64,000 nucleotides of DNA from Lachnospiraceae bacterium. Lineage in GTDB: Bacteria; Bacillota; Clostridia; Lachnospirales; Lachnospiraceae. The stretch spans positions 744,001-808,000 of the forward strand of contig CAJTFW010000001.1 in the NCBI GenBank assembly GCA_910575445.1. Reading direction: 5' to 3'. This document shows, one piece after another, positions 36,319-45,294 of this stretch (positions are counted from its first letter, which is position 1; each line of letters starts with the position of its first letter). The notes beneath the pieces are model-generated. The model saw nothing but the letters and a program-made list of their open reading frames with translations, searched no databases and had not been told where the DNA came from. A program made the translations under genes and the position numbers.

Positions 36319-36705
36319 ATGAAAAAACTGACAGTGAAAAAAGACGTATCTTGTATGGCATGTCTGGCTTGTGTACAGGCTTGCTCTGAGGCATTTTACA
36401 AAGTGATGGACCCGGCAAAGTCCTGTATCCAGATTGTGGAAAAGGATGGAAAGGTAAAACCAAATGTCTGTGTACAGTGTGGTAAATGTGCAAAGTCCTG
36501 CGAGGCTGGTGCAATTACACAGAATGCAAAAGGTGTTTATACAATCAATAAGAAGCTTTGTACCGGCTGCGGCAAATGTGCAGAAGTCTGTCCATTTGGC
36601 GTATTGGTAAAAGCAGAAGATTCACCAGTGAGCAGCAAGTGTATCGCTTGTGGTATCTGCGCAAAGGCTTGTCCTATGGAGCTTTTGGAGGTTGTTGAAA
36701 AATAA
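36319..36705 (+). CDS. Polyferredoxin with four CX2CX2CX3C motifs
   Basis: 128 residues with four cysteine quartets: CMACLACVQAC, CVQCGKCAKSC, CTGCGKCAEVC and CIACGICAKAC. These could hold up to four [4Fe-4S] clusters. The first quartet lacks the usual following proline (CSEAF). No membrane or catalytic domain, so it is probably a soluble electron carrier. Single gene with its own promoter and terminator; AAAGGAG precedes the ATG. A partner enzyme is not visible in the window. Confidence 0.88.
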   Translation: MKKLTVKKDVSCMACLACVQACSEAFYKVMDPAKSCIQIVEKDGKVKPNVCVQCGKCAKSCEAGAITQNAKGVYTINKKLCTGCGKCAEVCPFGVLVKAEDSPVSSKCIACGICAKACPMELLEVVEK

Positions 36706-36727
36706 AACTAAGGCAAAGAAAGTTGCC

Positions 36728-36775
36728 ATAAAATACGGCTCTGAGGTTGCTAGTCACCCCAGAGCCGTATTTTAT
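36728..36775. terminator. Terminator after the ferredoxin gene
   Basis: A perfect 16-bp stem (36728-36743 with 36760-36775) whose AT end supplies the T run (TATTTTAT); symmetrical, so it may work both ways. Confidence 0.75.
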
Positions 36776-36862
36776 CACAGATATTTACTGACAATAGGGG
36801 AGGAAAAGATTTGTTTTTTAGTATAAATATACAGGAAATATACAGAAAATAAGAAAAAAAGC

Positions 36863-36890
36863 TTGCAATCAGATAGGTTTCTATTATAAT
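36863..36890 (+). promoter_or_regulatory. Promoter of the amino-acid importer operon
   Basis: TTGCAA (36863-36868), 16 bases, TATAAT (36885-36890). A small hairpin (TCCTTA/TAAGGA, 36901-36921) lies in the leader. TGACAATAGG is repeated at 36788 and 36891. Confidence 0.7.
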
Positions 36891-36953
36891 TGACAATAGG
36901 TCCTTAGAGAAAGCTTAAGGACAGAGTTTATAAAAAGGAAAGAGGATAAAGTT

Positions 36954-37706
36954 ATGAAAAAGAAAATGGTTAGTTTGATGCTTTGCATCTGTATGGCAGT
37001 GGCTGTAGCAGGATGTGGAGGAAAGAAATTTAATAACCCTAAGAAGGGCGACGAGCTGATTATGGCGACCAATGCGTATTTTGAGCCATATGAGTATTAT
37101 GAGGGAGACGCAGTGGTTGGTATTGATGCAGAGATTGCACAGGCGATTGCAGATAAGATGGGAATGACTCTGAAGATTGAAGATATGGAGTTTGATTCGA
37201 TTATTGCAGCAGTAAATTCTGGGAAAGCACATATTGGCGTGGCTGGTATGACCGTTACCGAGGACCGTTTGGAAAATGTGGACTTTAGTGATTCCTATAC
37301 AACTGCAACACAGGTGATTATCGTACAGGAAGGCAGCGAGATTGCAGGTGCAGACGATTTGGAAGGAAAGAAAGTTGGCGTGCAGCTTGGCACGACGGGA
37401 GATATCTTTGCAGCTGATATTAAGGATGTACAGCTTGAGCAGTACAACAAAGGTATGGACGCTGTACAGGCACTGGCAAATGGTATGATTGACGCTGTGA
37501 TTATCGACAATGAGCCGGCAAAGCAGTTTGTGGCAAAGGCAGAGGGACTTACGATTCTAGAGGAAGAGTTTGTGACCGAGGAGTATGCGATTGCAGTGGC
37601 TAAGGGCAATGAGGAGCTTCTAGATGATATCAATAAAGCACTTGATGCGATTATTGCAGATGGAACCGTGAAAGGAATTGTAGATAAATATATTACAGCA
37701 GAGTAA
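36954..37706 (+). CDS. Polar amino-acid ABC transporter binding lipoprotein
   Basis: 250 residues. The signal ends AVAGC with C21 lipidated. SBP family 3 signatures: MATNAYFEPYEYYEGD, VGIDAEIAQAIADKM, GVAGMTVTEDRLENVDFS and GVQLGTTGD. Members bind glutamine, arginine, cystine or other polar amino acids; the ligand is not decided here. Followed after 10 bases by the permease and then the ATPase. Confidence 0.88.
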   Translation: MKKKMVSLMLCICMAVAVAGCGGKKFNNPKKGDELIMATNAYFEPYEYYEGDAVVGIDAEIAQAIADKMGMTLKIEDMEFDSIIAAVNSGKAHIGVAGMTVTEDRLENVDFSDSYTTATQVIIVQEGSEIAGADDLEGKKVGVQLGTTGDIFAADIKDVQLEQYNKGMDAVQALANGMIDAVIIDNEPAKQFVAKAEGLTILEEEFVTEEYAIAVAKGNEELLDDINKALDAIIADGTVKGIVDKYITAE

Positions 37707-37716
37707 GGGATAAGTT

Positions 37717-38406
37717 ATGGGAAATTTTCAGGAGCGCTTTTATCTGAATTTTATCAAAGATGACCGCTTTATGTATCTGTGGAATGGACTGATTATTACA
37801 CTTGAGGTAACGCTATTTGCCACATTGATTGGTATTTGCTTAGGATTTATCGTGGCGATTATTCGTGCGACATATGACCGTACAGGAAAACTTAAAGTGT
37901 TAAATGCCATCTGTCAGGTGTATCTGACGGTGATTCGTGGTACACCGGCAGTGGTTCAGCTTTTGATTATGTATTTTGTTATCTTTGGTTCTGTTAATGT
38001 CAGTAAGATATTAGTGGCGGTATTGGCTTTTGGCATCAACTCTGGCGCCTATGTGGCGGAGATATGCAGAGCCGGAATTATGTCAATTGATATTGGACAG
38101 ATGGAGGCCGGCAGAAGTATTGGATTTAGCTATACACAGACGATGTGGTATATCATCTTGCCCCAGGCATTTAAAAATGTACTGCCGGCACTTGGCAATG
38201 AGTTTATTGTACTCCTGAAAGAGACTTCTATCTCAGGATATATCGCTTTGCAGGATTTGACAAAGGGTGGAGATATTATCAGAAGCCGTACCTATGATGC
38301 GTTTATGCCACTGATTGGCGTGGCGCTTGTGTATCTGGTGCTGGTTCTTGGCTTTACCAAACTGGTTTCGATACTAGAGAGGAGGCTGAATCAGAGTGAG
38401 CGATAA
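37717..38406 (+). CDS. Polar amino-acid ABC transporter permease (HisM/GlnP family)
   Basis: 229 residues. The membrane segments start at [35 protein letters not shown] and the cytoplasmic EAA loop [20 protein letters not shown] are family hallmarks. It ends in RRLNQSER and overlaps the GTG start of the ATPase gene. Confidence 0.9.
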   Translation: MGNFQERFYLNFIKDDRFMYLWNGLIITLEVTLFATLIGICLGFIVAIIRATYDRTGKLKVLNAICQVYLTVIRGTPAVVQLLIMYFVIFGSVNVSKILVAVLAFGINSGAYVAEICRAGIMSIDIGQMEAGRSIGFSYTQTMWYIILPQAFKNVLPALGNEFIVLLKETSISGYIALQDLTKGGDIIRSRTYDAFMPLIGVALVYLVLVLGFTKLVSILERRLNQSER

Positions 38407-39133
38407 TGTGTTGATTCGTGCGGAGGGTGTCCGCAAGAGCTTTAATGGTAAAGAGGTGTTAAAGGGGATTGACTTAGAGATTCGGCGCGGAGAAGTAGTC
38501 GTGATTATCGGGCCTTCAGGCTCAGGAAAGAGTACCTTTCTTCGCTGCCTAAATCTTTTGGAAGTGCCAACTGGAGGACATATCTTCTTTAACGATGTGG
38601 ATATTACAGATAAAAAAGTCAATATCGATTTGCATCGGCAGAAGATGGGGATGGTCTTTCAGCACTTTAATCTCTTTCCACATATGGATATATTGAAAAA
38701 TATGGTGCTTGGACCAGAGAAGCTTCTTAAAAGGGAGCCGGAGAAGGCAAAGGAGTATGCTATGGCGCTTTTAGAGCGAGTTGGTCTAGCAGACCGTGCA
38801 CATGCATATCCTAGTCAGCTGTCTGGCGGACAGAAGCAGAGGATTGCGATTGTCCGTGCACTTTGTATGCAGCCAGAGGTGATGCTTTTTGATGAGCCAA
38901 CATCTGCACTAGACCCGGAGATGGTGGGCGAGGTACTGCAGGTTATGCGGGATTTGGCAAGAGAGCGTATGACCATGGTAGTGGTGACTCATGAGATGGG
39001 GTTTGCAAAGGAAGTGGCGGACAGAGTGGTATTTTTGGATGAAGGGATTCTAATGGAGCAAAATGAGCCAGAGGAGTTCTTTAACAATCCGAAAAATGAG
39101 AGACTTAGAGGCTTTCTTGGAAAAGTGCTGTAA
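38396..39133 (+). CDS. Polar amino-acid ABC transporter ATPase (GlnQ family)
   Basis: 245 residues from GTG 38396, ten bases after [24 protein letters not shown] is Walker [17 protein letters not shown] the signature and [15 protein letters not shown] Walker B, all as in GlnQ-type ATPases. Completes the binding protein-permease-ATPase set. A terminator follows. Confidence 0.9.
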   Translation: MSDNVLIRAEGVRKSFNGKEVLKGIDLEIRRGEVVVIIGPSGSGKSTFLRCLNLLEVPTGGHIFFNDVDITDKKVNIDLHRQKMGMVFQHFNLFPHMDILKNMVLGPEKLLKREPEKAKEYAMALLERVGLADRAHAYPSQLSGGQKQRIAIVRALCMQPEVMLFDEPTSALDPEMVGEVLQVMRDLARERMTMVVVTHEMGFAKEVADRVVFLDEGILMEQNEPEEFFNNPKNERLRGFLGKVL

Positions 39134-39161
39134 GAGAATAGGGATGAGCCGCAAAATAGAG

Positions 39162-39203
39162 GCGGGGTGGTTGCTTTGCATTAGAATGGCCACCCCGCTT
39201 TTT
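39162..39203 (+). terminator. Terminator of the amino-acid importer operon
   Basis: GCGGGGTGG (39162-39170) pairs with CCACCCCGC (39190-39198), followed by TTTTT. Confidence 0.85.
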
Positions 39204-39212
39204 GCGACTGAT

Positions 39213-39539
39213 TTAGGGATGCTGGTAGGCTTTTAGAAGGGCGATAATAGGGTCCTGGACTTCTTTGGGAGCAGCGTGAAAAAGTTGATGGAAAGTCAGT
39301 TCTTCGTGGGAGACAGAGAGGGAGAGCGTGGGGGTACTGGGAAGTGGATTGTCGGTATGGCCGATAAGGTAGTCGACAGAAGTCTGAAAGTAGTCGGCAA
39401 ATTGGATAAGGGTACAGATATCTGGCTCAGCCAGACCATTTTCGTACTTCCATATGGATTGTTGACTTATATGAAAGTGTTCAGCCAGTTTTTGCTGGCT
39501 GATTTTTTGTTTTTGACGTAGTTCTTTTAATCTTTTCAT
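39213..39539 (-). CDS. Xre-family HTH regulator
   Basis: 108 residues. The N-terminal HTH is RLKELRQKQKISQQKLAEH, then HISQQSIWKYENGLAEPD and FADYFQTSVDYLIG: the standard Cro/C1 type. The C-terminal 40 residues may bind a partner. AAAGGTGG lies six bases before the ATG. It is divergent from the MBOAT operon, and GTTGTTATAT sites in opposite orientation (39560-39569 and 39620-39629) lie in the shared leader. It therefore may control both itself and the acyltransferase genes. Confidence 0.85.
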   Translation of the reverse strand: MKRLKELRQKQKISQQKLAEHFHISQQSIWKYENGLAEPDICTLIQFADYFQTSVDYLIGHTDNPLPSTPTLSLSVSHEELTFHQLFHAAPKEVQDPIIALLKAYQHP

Positions 39540-39559
39540 GTTTTACCACCTTTAGTTAA

Positions 39560-39632
39560 ATATAACAACGAAAAAGTTTTTGATAAAAAACTTAAAAGTA
39601 GTATTTACAACAATATTTAGTTGTTATATAAT
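39560..39632. promoter_or_regulatory. Divergent control region with inverted sites and the MBOAT promoter
   Basis: GTTGTTATAT occurs on the minus strand (39569-39560) and the plus strand (39620-39629). The latter overlaps the -10 TATAAT (39627-39632) of a plus promoter with TTTACA at 39604-39609 and a 17-base spacer. Between them AAGTTTTT/AAAAACTT (39574-39593) forms a further dyad. Confidence 0.6.
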
Positions 39633-39669
39633 GGTGAAAAATTTTGTGGTTACGAAAGAGGAGAAAAAG

Positions 39670-41094
39670 ATGTACTTTTTATCGTTGGAATTTTATCTGT
39701 TTTTGGGTCTTTTTGTATGCCTTTATTATAGTTTTCCTCTTTCGCGCAGATGGTATGTACTGTTAGCGGGGAGTGTCTTTTTATATCTTCGAATGGCAAC
39801 AGAAGCCTTTTGGATGGTGGGACTGAGCATATTGTTTAGCTATCTGATGGGCGTATGGATATTTAAGCAGAGGAGCAGGAAGAAAAAAGAGAGCAGGGCA
39901 AGAGAAATCTTGCTTTGTTCGGTGATTGTAGTGGCATTGCCACTTCTTCTAGTAAAGCATGGAAATCCCAATGGTTCTTTTATTGTACCTTTGGGAATCT
40001 CTTTTTATACACTTCAGATGGTGTCGTATCTGGTGGATATTTATCAGGGAAAGATACGTAGATTGCCGGAGTTTTTTCCATATATGCTGTATGTTTTATT
40101 TTTTCCACAGATTGTCCAGGGACCGATTCCACGGTATGAACAGCTAGGAGAGCAGCTTTTAGAGGGGCATCGCTTTTCAGAAAGGGGATTTGCAAAGGCA
40201 GTACCATTGATTTTGTGGGGATTTTTCTTAAAACTGATGATTGCCGATAAGGCAGCCGTGGTGGTGAACAGTGTATTTGACAACTATAAAAATTATGGTG
40301 GCTGTTATATTCTAGTGGCGGGGATATTGTATAGTATTCAGCTGTATACGGATTTTATGGCTTGTGTCTGTATTGCACAGGGAGCAGCAGGGCTTTTTGG
40401 GATTTCCCTTGTGGATAATTTTAAACAGCCTTATTTTGCAGTGTCGATCAAAGATTTTTGGCGAAGATGGCATCTCTCTCTTAGTTCGTGGCTTCGGGAT
40501 TATATCTATATTCCACTTGGAGGCAATCGAAAAGGTACGTTTCAGAAATATAGAAATCTATTGCTGGTCTTTTTGGTAAGCGGACTCTGGCATGGAGTTG
40601 GACTTCAGTATCTGGTGTGGGGATTATTACATGGTGGATACCAGATCGTTGGGGAATGGACGACGCCTTTAAGAAATCATATCTATGAAAGATTAAGACT
40701 GCCAAAGGAGAATCTTTTGCGGGTGACGGTACAAAGGATAGGGACTTTTTTCTGGGTGATGCTTGCATGGATTTTATTTCGGGCAGAAAGCTTGGAAGCG
40801 GGAATACATATGATTCTGTCTATGTTTCAAATATATAATCCTTGGGTATTATTTAATGATTCTCTATTTTCACTTGGGCTGGCATGGAAAGAATGGGTGG
40901 TACTTTGTGTGGCAATCTTTACTCTTTTGCAGGTAAGCAGATGGCAGCAAAGGGAATGTATTAGAGACTGGGTGTTAAGGCAGCATATTGTATTTCGCTG
41001 GTCTTTGTATATTGGGACAGCGATAGTGATTATGGTATTTGGAAGCTATGGCTTTGGATTTAATGCGCAGGATTTTATTTATGGAGGATTTTAG
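39670..41094 (+). CDS. MBOAT-family membrane O-acyltransferase (AlgI/DltB-like)
   Basis: 474 residues from ATG 39670, after AAAGAGGAG and just downstream of the promoter; a longer form from 39580 would begin before the -35. Many membrane segments. The MBOAT core DFWRRWHLSLSSWLRDYIYIP near residue 270 is followed by the catalytic histidine in SGLWHGVGLQYLVWG. It should move an acyl (often acetyl) group across the membrane to a surface glycan together with an SGNH partner, here the next gene one base downstream. Confidence 0.88.
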   Translation: MYFLSLEFYLFLGLFVCLYYSFPLSRRWYVLLAGSVFLYLRMATEAFWMVGLSILFSYLMGVWIFKQRSRKKKESRAREILLCSVIVVALPLLLVKHGNPNGSFIVPLGISFYTLQMVSYLVDIYQGKIRRLPEFFPYMLYVLFFPQIVQGPIPRYEQLGEQLLEGHRFSERGFAKAVPLILWGFFLKLMIADKAAVVVNSVFDNYKNYGGCYILVAGILYSIQLYTDFMACVCIAQGAAGLFGISLVDNFKQPYFAVSIKDFWRRWHLSLSSWLRDYIYIPLGGNRKGTFQKYRNLLLVFLVSGLWHGVGLQYLVWGLLHGGYQIVGEWTTPLRNHIYERLRLPKENLLRVTVQRIGTFFWVMLAWILFRAESLEAGIHMILSMFQIYNPWVLFNDSLFSLGLAWKEWVVLCVAIFTLLQVSRWQQRECIRDWVLRQHIVFRWSLYIGTAIVIMVFGSYGFGFNAQDFIYGGF

Positions 41095-41095
41095 A

Positions 41096-42583
41096 ATGAG
41101 GGAGCACAGAAGATTTATTGGAAAAGGAATCCTTTTTTGCTTGCTTGTGGGAATGTTGGTTCTGCAAGTCAATCGTATCCTGATACCCAAATTTTTTTAT
41201 ACCAATTCCTGGCCAACTACAACGGCATATCTGGGTTTCTATAAGATGGAGAGAAATTCTGTAGATGTGCTGTTCTTTGGGAGCAGTCATGCAGTCAATG
41301 GCTTTAATCCGCAGGAACTTTATAATCAGTATGGAATTACCAGCTATAATCTTGGCTGTGAGCAGCAAAATCTGGTCTTATCCTATTATTGGCTTAAGGA
41401 GGCACTTCGCTATCAGACGCCGAAAGTGGTTGTACTAGATGGATATATTTTATTTCCATATAATAGGAATGAACCATTAAATTCTGCGGAGGCTTGTTCT
41501 AGAAAAGCGCTGGATTTTATGCGGTGGTCTTCGGTAAAAAAAGAAGCCATTGATACGATATGCGAGATTGATAAAAAGCAGACGGTGCTTAGCTATTATC
41601 TGCCTAATATCCGCTATCATACCCGCTGGATGGGACTTAGCGAAGATGACTTTACCTTTGAGGAGATGGAAAAGCACTATGAGTTAAAAGGATATTCTGC
41701 ACTGACTTACAGCTACAATCAAGAGGGGTATCAGCCATTGATAAAAGGAAGCACAGAAGAACGTACAGAGATGGTGGAGCTTATGAGGGAATATCTTGAT
41801 AAAATTCGTGTGCTTTGTGAGGAACATGGGATTCAGTTGGTTCTGGTAAAGACTCCAGCTATGTCACAAGATATTGGAAAATATAATACGATGCAGGCAT
41901 ATGCAAGTGAGCATCAGCTTTTGTTTTATGATTTTAACGAGCAGGCGCTTTACCAGGAGATTGGCTATCAATTTGCGATGGACAGTGCGGATAGCGGACA
42001 TGGAAATCTGTGGGGGGCTAAGAAAGTAACATCCTATCTTGGGAAAATTCTTACAGAAAACTGTGGGATAGAGGGGAAAATACATACAGACTGGGAGAAC
42101 TCCCGTGCTTATTATGAGCAGGTGCAAAAAGATGTTGCATTGACAAAGGAGACCAATATTTATCCGTATCTATCTATGTTAGATGACCCGGAGTATGTGG
42201 TGTTTATCGCTGCAAAGGATGAGGCTTCTAATTCTATAGATGAGAAACTTGTGGAGGAATTTGAGAGGCTTGGTCTTAAGGCATCTTTAAAAGGACAATA
42301 TAGAAGCAGCTACTTGGCAGTGGTGACGCCAGAGGGAGTGAAAGAAGAAGTGGGGTATGATAAGTTAGAAGACAAAGGAATGATAAGAAATGGGAGAGTG
42401 GCTTATTGGCTGCAAAGTGGCGGGTATGACAATGGAAATATGTGCTCGATTAAGGTTTCGGGGCAGGAATATGCGAAGGGCTTACGTGGGTTAAATATTG
42501 TTGTGTATAGCCTTGTGCAGAAAAAGGTGATAGATGCCGTGTGCTTTGATACTTGCGATGCGGGTTGCAAGGCGTTTCGGTAG
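41096..42583 (+). CDS. Membrane-anchored SGNH-like protein with C-terminal ILEI-like domain
   Basis: 495 residues from ATG 41096 (TATGGAGG before it). One membrane segment near residue 10-30, then an extracellular SGNH/DltD-like part: VLFFGSSHAVNGFNP has the nucleophile serine in G-S-S-H, and DSADSGHGNLWGAKKV provides the Asp/His side. Residues about 362-490 resemble the ILEI/PANDER (FAM3-like) lectin fold: SGGYDNGNMCSI, RGLNIVVYSL and AVCFDTCD. The pair with the MBOAT gene fits surface-glycan O-acylation, with the extra domain perhaps binding sugar. Confidence 0.72.
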   Translation: MREHRRFIGKGILFCLLVGMLVLQVNRILIPKFFYTNSWPTTTAYLGFYKMERNSVDVLFFGSSHAVNGFNPQELYNQYGITSYNLGCEQQNLVLSYYWLKEALRYQTPKVVVLDGYILFPYNRNEPLNSAEACSRKALDFMRWSSVKKEAIDTICEIDKKQTVLSYYLPNIRYHTRWMGLSEDDFTFEEMEKHYELKGYSALTYSYNQEGYQPLIKGSTEERTEMVELMREYLDKIRVLCEEHGIQLVLVKTPAMSQDIGKYNTMQAYASEHQLLFYDFNEQALYQEIGYQFAMDSADSGHGNLWGAKKVTSYLGKILTENCGIEGKIHTDWENSRAYYEQVQKDVALTKETNIYPYLSMLDDPEYVVFIAAKDEASNSIDEKLVEEFERLGLKASLKGQYRSSYLAVVTPEGVKEEVGYDKLEDKGMIRNGRVAYWLQSGGYDNGNMCSIKVSGQEYAKGLRGLNIVVYSLVQKKVIDAVCFDTCDAGCKAFR

Positions 42584-42615
42584 GTTATATAAGCGGACGC
42601 TATCATAAAAAGTAG

Positions 42616-42644
42616 TTGCTATTTCCAAACTTTTTTAATATACT
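42616..42644 (+). promoter_or_regulatory. Possible promoter of the WYL gene, upstream of a terminator hairpin
   Basis: TTGCTA (42616-42621), 17 bases, TATACT (42639-42644). If used, the hairpin at 42667-42695 lies in the leader of the WYL transcript. Confidence 0.5.
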
Positions 42645-42666
42645 AAAATTCATAGGACAATCTATT

Positions 42667-42695
42667 ATAGGGCGGGATTTCCGCTCTATTTTTTT
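42667..42695 (+). terminator. Terminator between the SGNH gene and the WYL gene
   Basis: ATAGGGCGG (42667-42675) pairs with CCGCTCTAT (42681-42689) with one G-U pair, then a run of T to 42695. Confidence 0.75.
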
Positions 42696-42716
42696 GACGA
42701 ATGCCAAGGAGGTAAG

Positions 42717-43784
42717 GTGTTGGCGGAGAAAAAAAGAACCTACAATGCGCAGATGAATAGTGTGATTCGTGCACTAAAGCTTTTGGAAATCTTAAAAAAC
42801 TATACAGACAGTAATCATAAGTTGACACAAAGTGAAGTCCTTAATTTGATGAAAGAATTAGATGGATGCTGTACAGAGAAAACGCTTCGGACAGATTTGC
42901 GGAATCTGATAGCTGCTTTAAATCCGATTGTGGAGGAATATAAAACACATAGAGAAGACTTTCGGATTGTCTATGATAAGATGGAAGAAGGACGGCATCG
43001 AATGTCAGGGATTCAATATCTGCATGAATTTTCCAACCGTGAGTTAGAACTTTTGATAGAGCTTTTAAAAAGTGGTGCAGATATTAGCAGAGAACAGTGT
43101 ACTGTATTAGAGAACAAACTAAAGAGATTGGGGAGCAAATATTATCGATACAATACGGATTCTGTTGACAGTGTTCCGCAGTTTTCTACGATTGACAAGA
43201 CCTATCTAAAAGAGAACTTAGATACCATCAAAAAGGCAATCGCACAGAATAAAAAGGTCTCTTTTCTCTTTAATGGATATAATAGAGAAGGAAAACTCTC
43301 TCCTGTCAGAAATAGAAAGTATCTGGTAAGTCCTTATTATGTGTTGCTCTATGGAATGAAATATTATCTTCTGGCAAACACCGGGAATTATGAAAATGTA
43401 TCTATTTATCGATTGGATTTGATGACCAAGATAGAGATAGTAGAGGAAGCTCGCAAAAATATTCGAATGGTCAAAGAGCTAGAGCATGGAAATATTACAG
43501 ATTATATTGAAAAACATCTAAATATGAACTATGACAGACCTGTTACCATTACATTAAAAATCAAAGAAAATGGATATACAGCACTTCATGATTGCTTTGG
43601 AGATAAATTTCTCTATAAAAAATCCATAGATGCCGAGCATGATGAGATTGAGGTGGTATGTAGTGAACATGCGATGATAGATTGGGCAATGCAGTTTTGC
43701 GACAGGGTGGAAGTGATAAGACCACAGTCGATTCGGAAAAAAATAAAAGAAAAAGCAGAAGTGCTGTATAGAAAATACTCCTAA
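42717..43784 (+). CDS. WYL-domain transcriptional regulator
   Basis: 355 residues. AAGGAGG (42706-42712) precedes both GTG 42717 and TTG 42720; TTG 42720 has the better spacing, so the start may be one codon later. The N-terminal HTH (RALKLLEILKNYTD, LTQSEVLNLMKEL, KTLRTDLRNLI) is followed by a WYL-type fold: RKYLVSPYYVLLYGMKYYLLA and VSIYRLDLMTKIEI. Such regulators sense ligands or nucleic acids and often sit beside defence or stress genes. The neighbours here are unknown except for a PPP-type phosphatase. Confidence 0.82.
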   Translation: MLAEKKRTYNAQMNSVIRALKLLEILKNYTDSNHKLTQSEVLNLMKELDGCCTEKTLRTDLRNLIAALNPIVEEYKTHREDFRIVYDKMEEGRHRMSGIQYLHEFSNRELELLIELLKSGADISREQCTVLENKLKRLGSKYYRYNTDSVDSVPQFSTIDKTYLKENLDTIKKAIAQNKKVSFLFNGYNREGKLSPVRNRKYLVSPYYVLLYGMKYYLLANTGNYENVSIYRLDLMTKIEIVEEARKNIRMVKELEHGNITDYIEKHLNMNYDRPVTITLKIKENGYTALHDCFGDKFLYKKSIDAEHDEIEVVCSEHAMIDWAMQFCDRVEVIRPQSIRKKIKEKAEVLYRKYS

Positions 43785-43800
43785 ATTTACCGAAAAGGAT

Positions 43801-43809
43801 TGCTATAAT
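43801..43809 (+). promoter_or_regulatory. Extended -10 promoter of the coiled-coil/phosphatase operon
   Basis: TGCTATAAT: a TGn extension directly joined to TATAAT (43804-43809). TTTACC a little upstream is not at the standard -35 distance. Confidence 0.6.
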
Positions 43810-43861
43810 GGAGACAGTAATGTAGAACCTTGAAAATGTCTCATAAAAAGGAGTATGGTTC

Positions 43862-44506
43862 ATGAGCTATTTATGCACCGCAGTGAAAAAAGAAGTTGTA
43901 GCCTGTGAAAGATTTAACAACAAAGCAGATGTACTTGCCTATTTTGAGCAAAAATATGGGGAGTGGATTAGAAAGAAGATGGAGGAGAAGGAAAAAAGTC
44001 TGGAACATAAAAGCAAATATCTTGACCGTAAGATAGAGAAGGAGAGCGAAGACTTAGAAAAGCAAGAGGAGCTTTTAATAAGGCAGCAAGAGATAGCAGA
44101 GGAACAAAGAGCTGTTAGAAGATGGCTAGATGGCGAAGATAAGAAGGAGGCTGTATATATAGAGGAAGCTTTTGAACAATATAAGACACAGCTTATCACA
44201 GAACAAGAAGCGCTGCTATTTCGCATGGCTGGCATCTATAAGGTGTGTAATTCTTTTATAGTTACAGAGGAGATGCATACCTATCTGTGCAGAAGTGTTA
44301 CAGATGTAAAGGATAGTTTAGAGGCATTAAAAAAGCTTCCTAAAAGCATGACAAAACATAGCTATGTACTTTTTGTCTATGAAGAAAATCCAGAGACCAT
44401 GAAGCGGCATATAAGGCAGATTGGCAAGATAAGGGCACAGATAAAGCGGGATTATCATAAGGAGGAGAGTTTACTAAAAAATACAGGCATTTTTTTGGAA
44501 CTGTAG
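43862..44506 (+). CDS. Hypothetical coiled-coil protein
   Basis: 214 residues, family not recognised. Residues 40-80 are almost all charged heptads (KKMEEKEKSLEHKSKYL, then RKIEKESEDLEKQEELLIRQ), a strong coiled coil. The N-terminal 25 residues have SYLCTAVKKEVVACERF. The C-terminal part from residue 140 looks globular (HSYVLFVYEENPE). AAAAAGGAG precedes the ATG. No signal peptide. Co-directional with WYL and the PPP phosphatase, and probably in one operon with the latter. Confidence 0.6.
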   Translation: MSYLCTAVKKEVVACERFNNKADVLAYFEQKYGEWIRKKMEEKEKSLEHKSKYLDRKIEKESEDLEKQEELLIRQQEIAEEQRAVRRWLDGEDKKEAVYIEEAFEQYKTQLITEQEALLFRMAGIYKVCNSFIVTEEMHTYLCRSVTDVKDSLEALKKLPKSMTKHSYVLFVYEENPETMKRHIRQIGKIRAQIKRDYHKEESLLKNTGIFLEL

Positions 44507-44535
44507 AGAGTGAGAGGATAGGAAGGAGAGATGCT

Positions 44536-45264
44536 ATGCACTATGTGATAAGTGATATTCATGGCTGCTATTATGAATATTTACAGGCTCTTGAGCGGAT
44601 TGATTTTAAGGATGAGGATATTCTCTATGTCCTTGGAGACTGTGTGGACAGAGGATATGCGCCGATTCGGCTGCTGCAGGATATGATGCGGCGGCCCAAT
44701 ATCATACCGCTGATAGGTAATCATGAATTGGAGGCTTCTCTGATTCTTAGGAAACTTTGCGTAGAGATTACAGAGAAGAACTATAATACCCACCTAGATG
44801 AAGATTTTATGGAGGTGCTGACAGCCTGGTTCTATGATGGAGGACATACAACATTAGAGGAATTTCAGAAGCTTTCGATGATAGAGCAAGAAGAGATATT
44901 AAGCTATATGGGAGAATTCTCTCTCTATAAAGAGACCGTGGTGAAGGGTCAGTCCTATCTGATGGTACATGGAGGCCTCGAGCCTTTTGACCCGCAGAAG
45001 AAGCTAAAGGATTATGACCTCTTTTCCCTTGTGACTTCTAGACCAGATTATGAGAAGGCGTATTTTAAAGACCGCTATACGATTACAGGTCATAGCCCTA
45101 CCCCGAACCAGGAAGGAAATCTAGGAACCATTATCAAGAAGAATAATCATATTGCGATAGACTGTGGTTGTGTCTTTGGATATAACCTTGCAGTATTGTG
45201 TCTAGAAACAGGGGAAGAATATTATATTCCCTTTCAAGATGGCAGACAAAGTCCATCGATATAA
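44536..45264 (+). CDS. PPP-family protein phosphatase (calcineurin-like)
   Basis: 242 residues. VISDIHGCYYEYL, LGDCVDRGYAPI, IGNHELE, MVHGGLEPFD and ITGHSPTP are the metal and catalytic blocks of the bacterial PPP family (GDXHG, GDXVDRG, GNHE). Bacterial PPPs dephosphorylate proteins or small phosphate esters. AAGGAGAGATG precedes the start. The substrate is unknown; the coiled-coil gene before it and the 333-residue protein after it may be partners. Confidence 0.85.
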   Translation: MHYVISDIHGCYYEYLQALERIDFKDEDILYVLGDCVDRGYAPIRLLQDMMRRPNIIPLIGNHELEASLILRKLCVEITEKNYNTHLDEDFMEVLTAWFYDGGHTTLEEFQKLSMIEQEEILSYMGEFSLYKETVVKGQSYLMVHGGLEPFDPQKKLKDYDLFSLVTSRPDYEKAYFKDRYTITGHSPTPNQEGNLGTIIKKNNHIAIDCGCVFGYNLAVLCLETGEEYYIPFQDGRQSPSI

Positions 45265-45294
45265 TTACAAAAAGACAAAGGAGGAACAGATGAT

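Noticed and set aside
36863-36953. Riboswitch in the leader of the amino-acid importer
   Set aside because: Only one six-bp hairpin is seen; no T-box, lysine or glycine riboswitch motif could be found.
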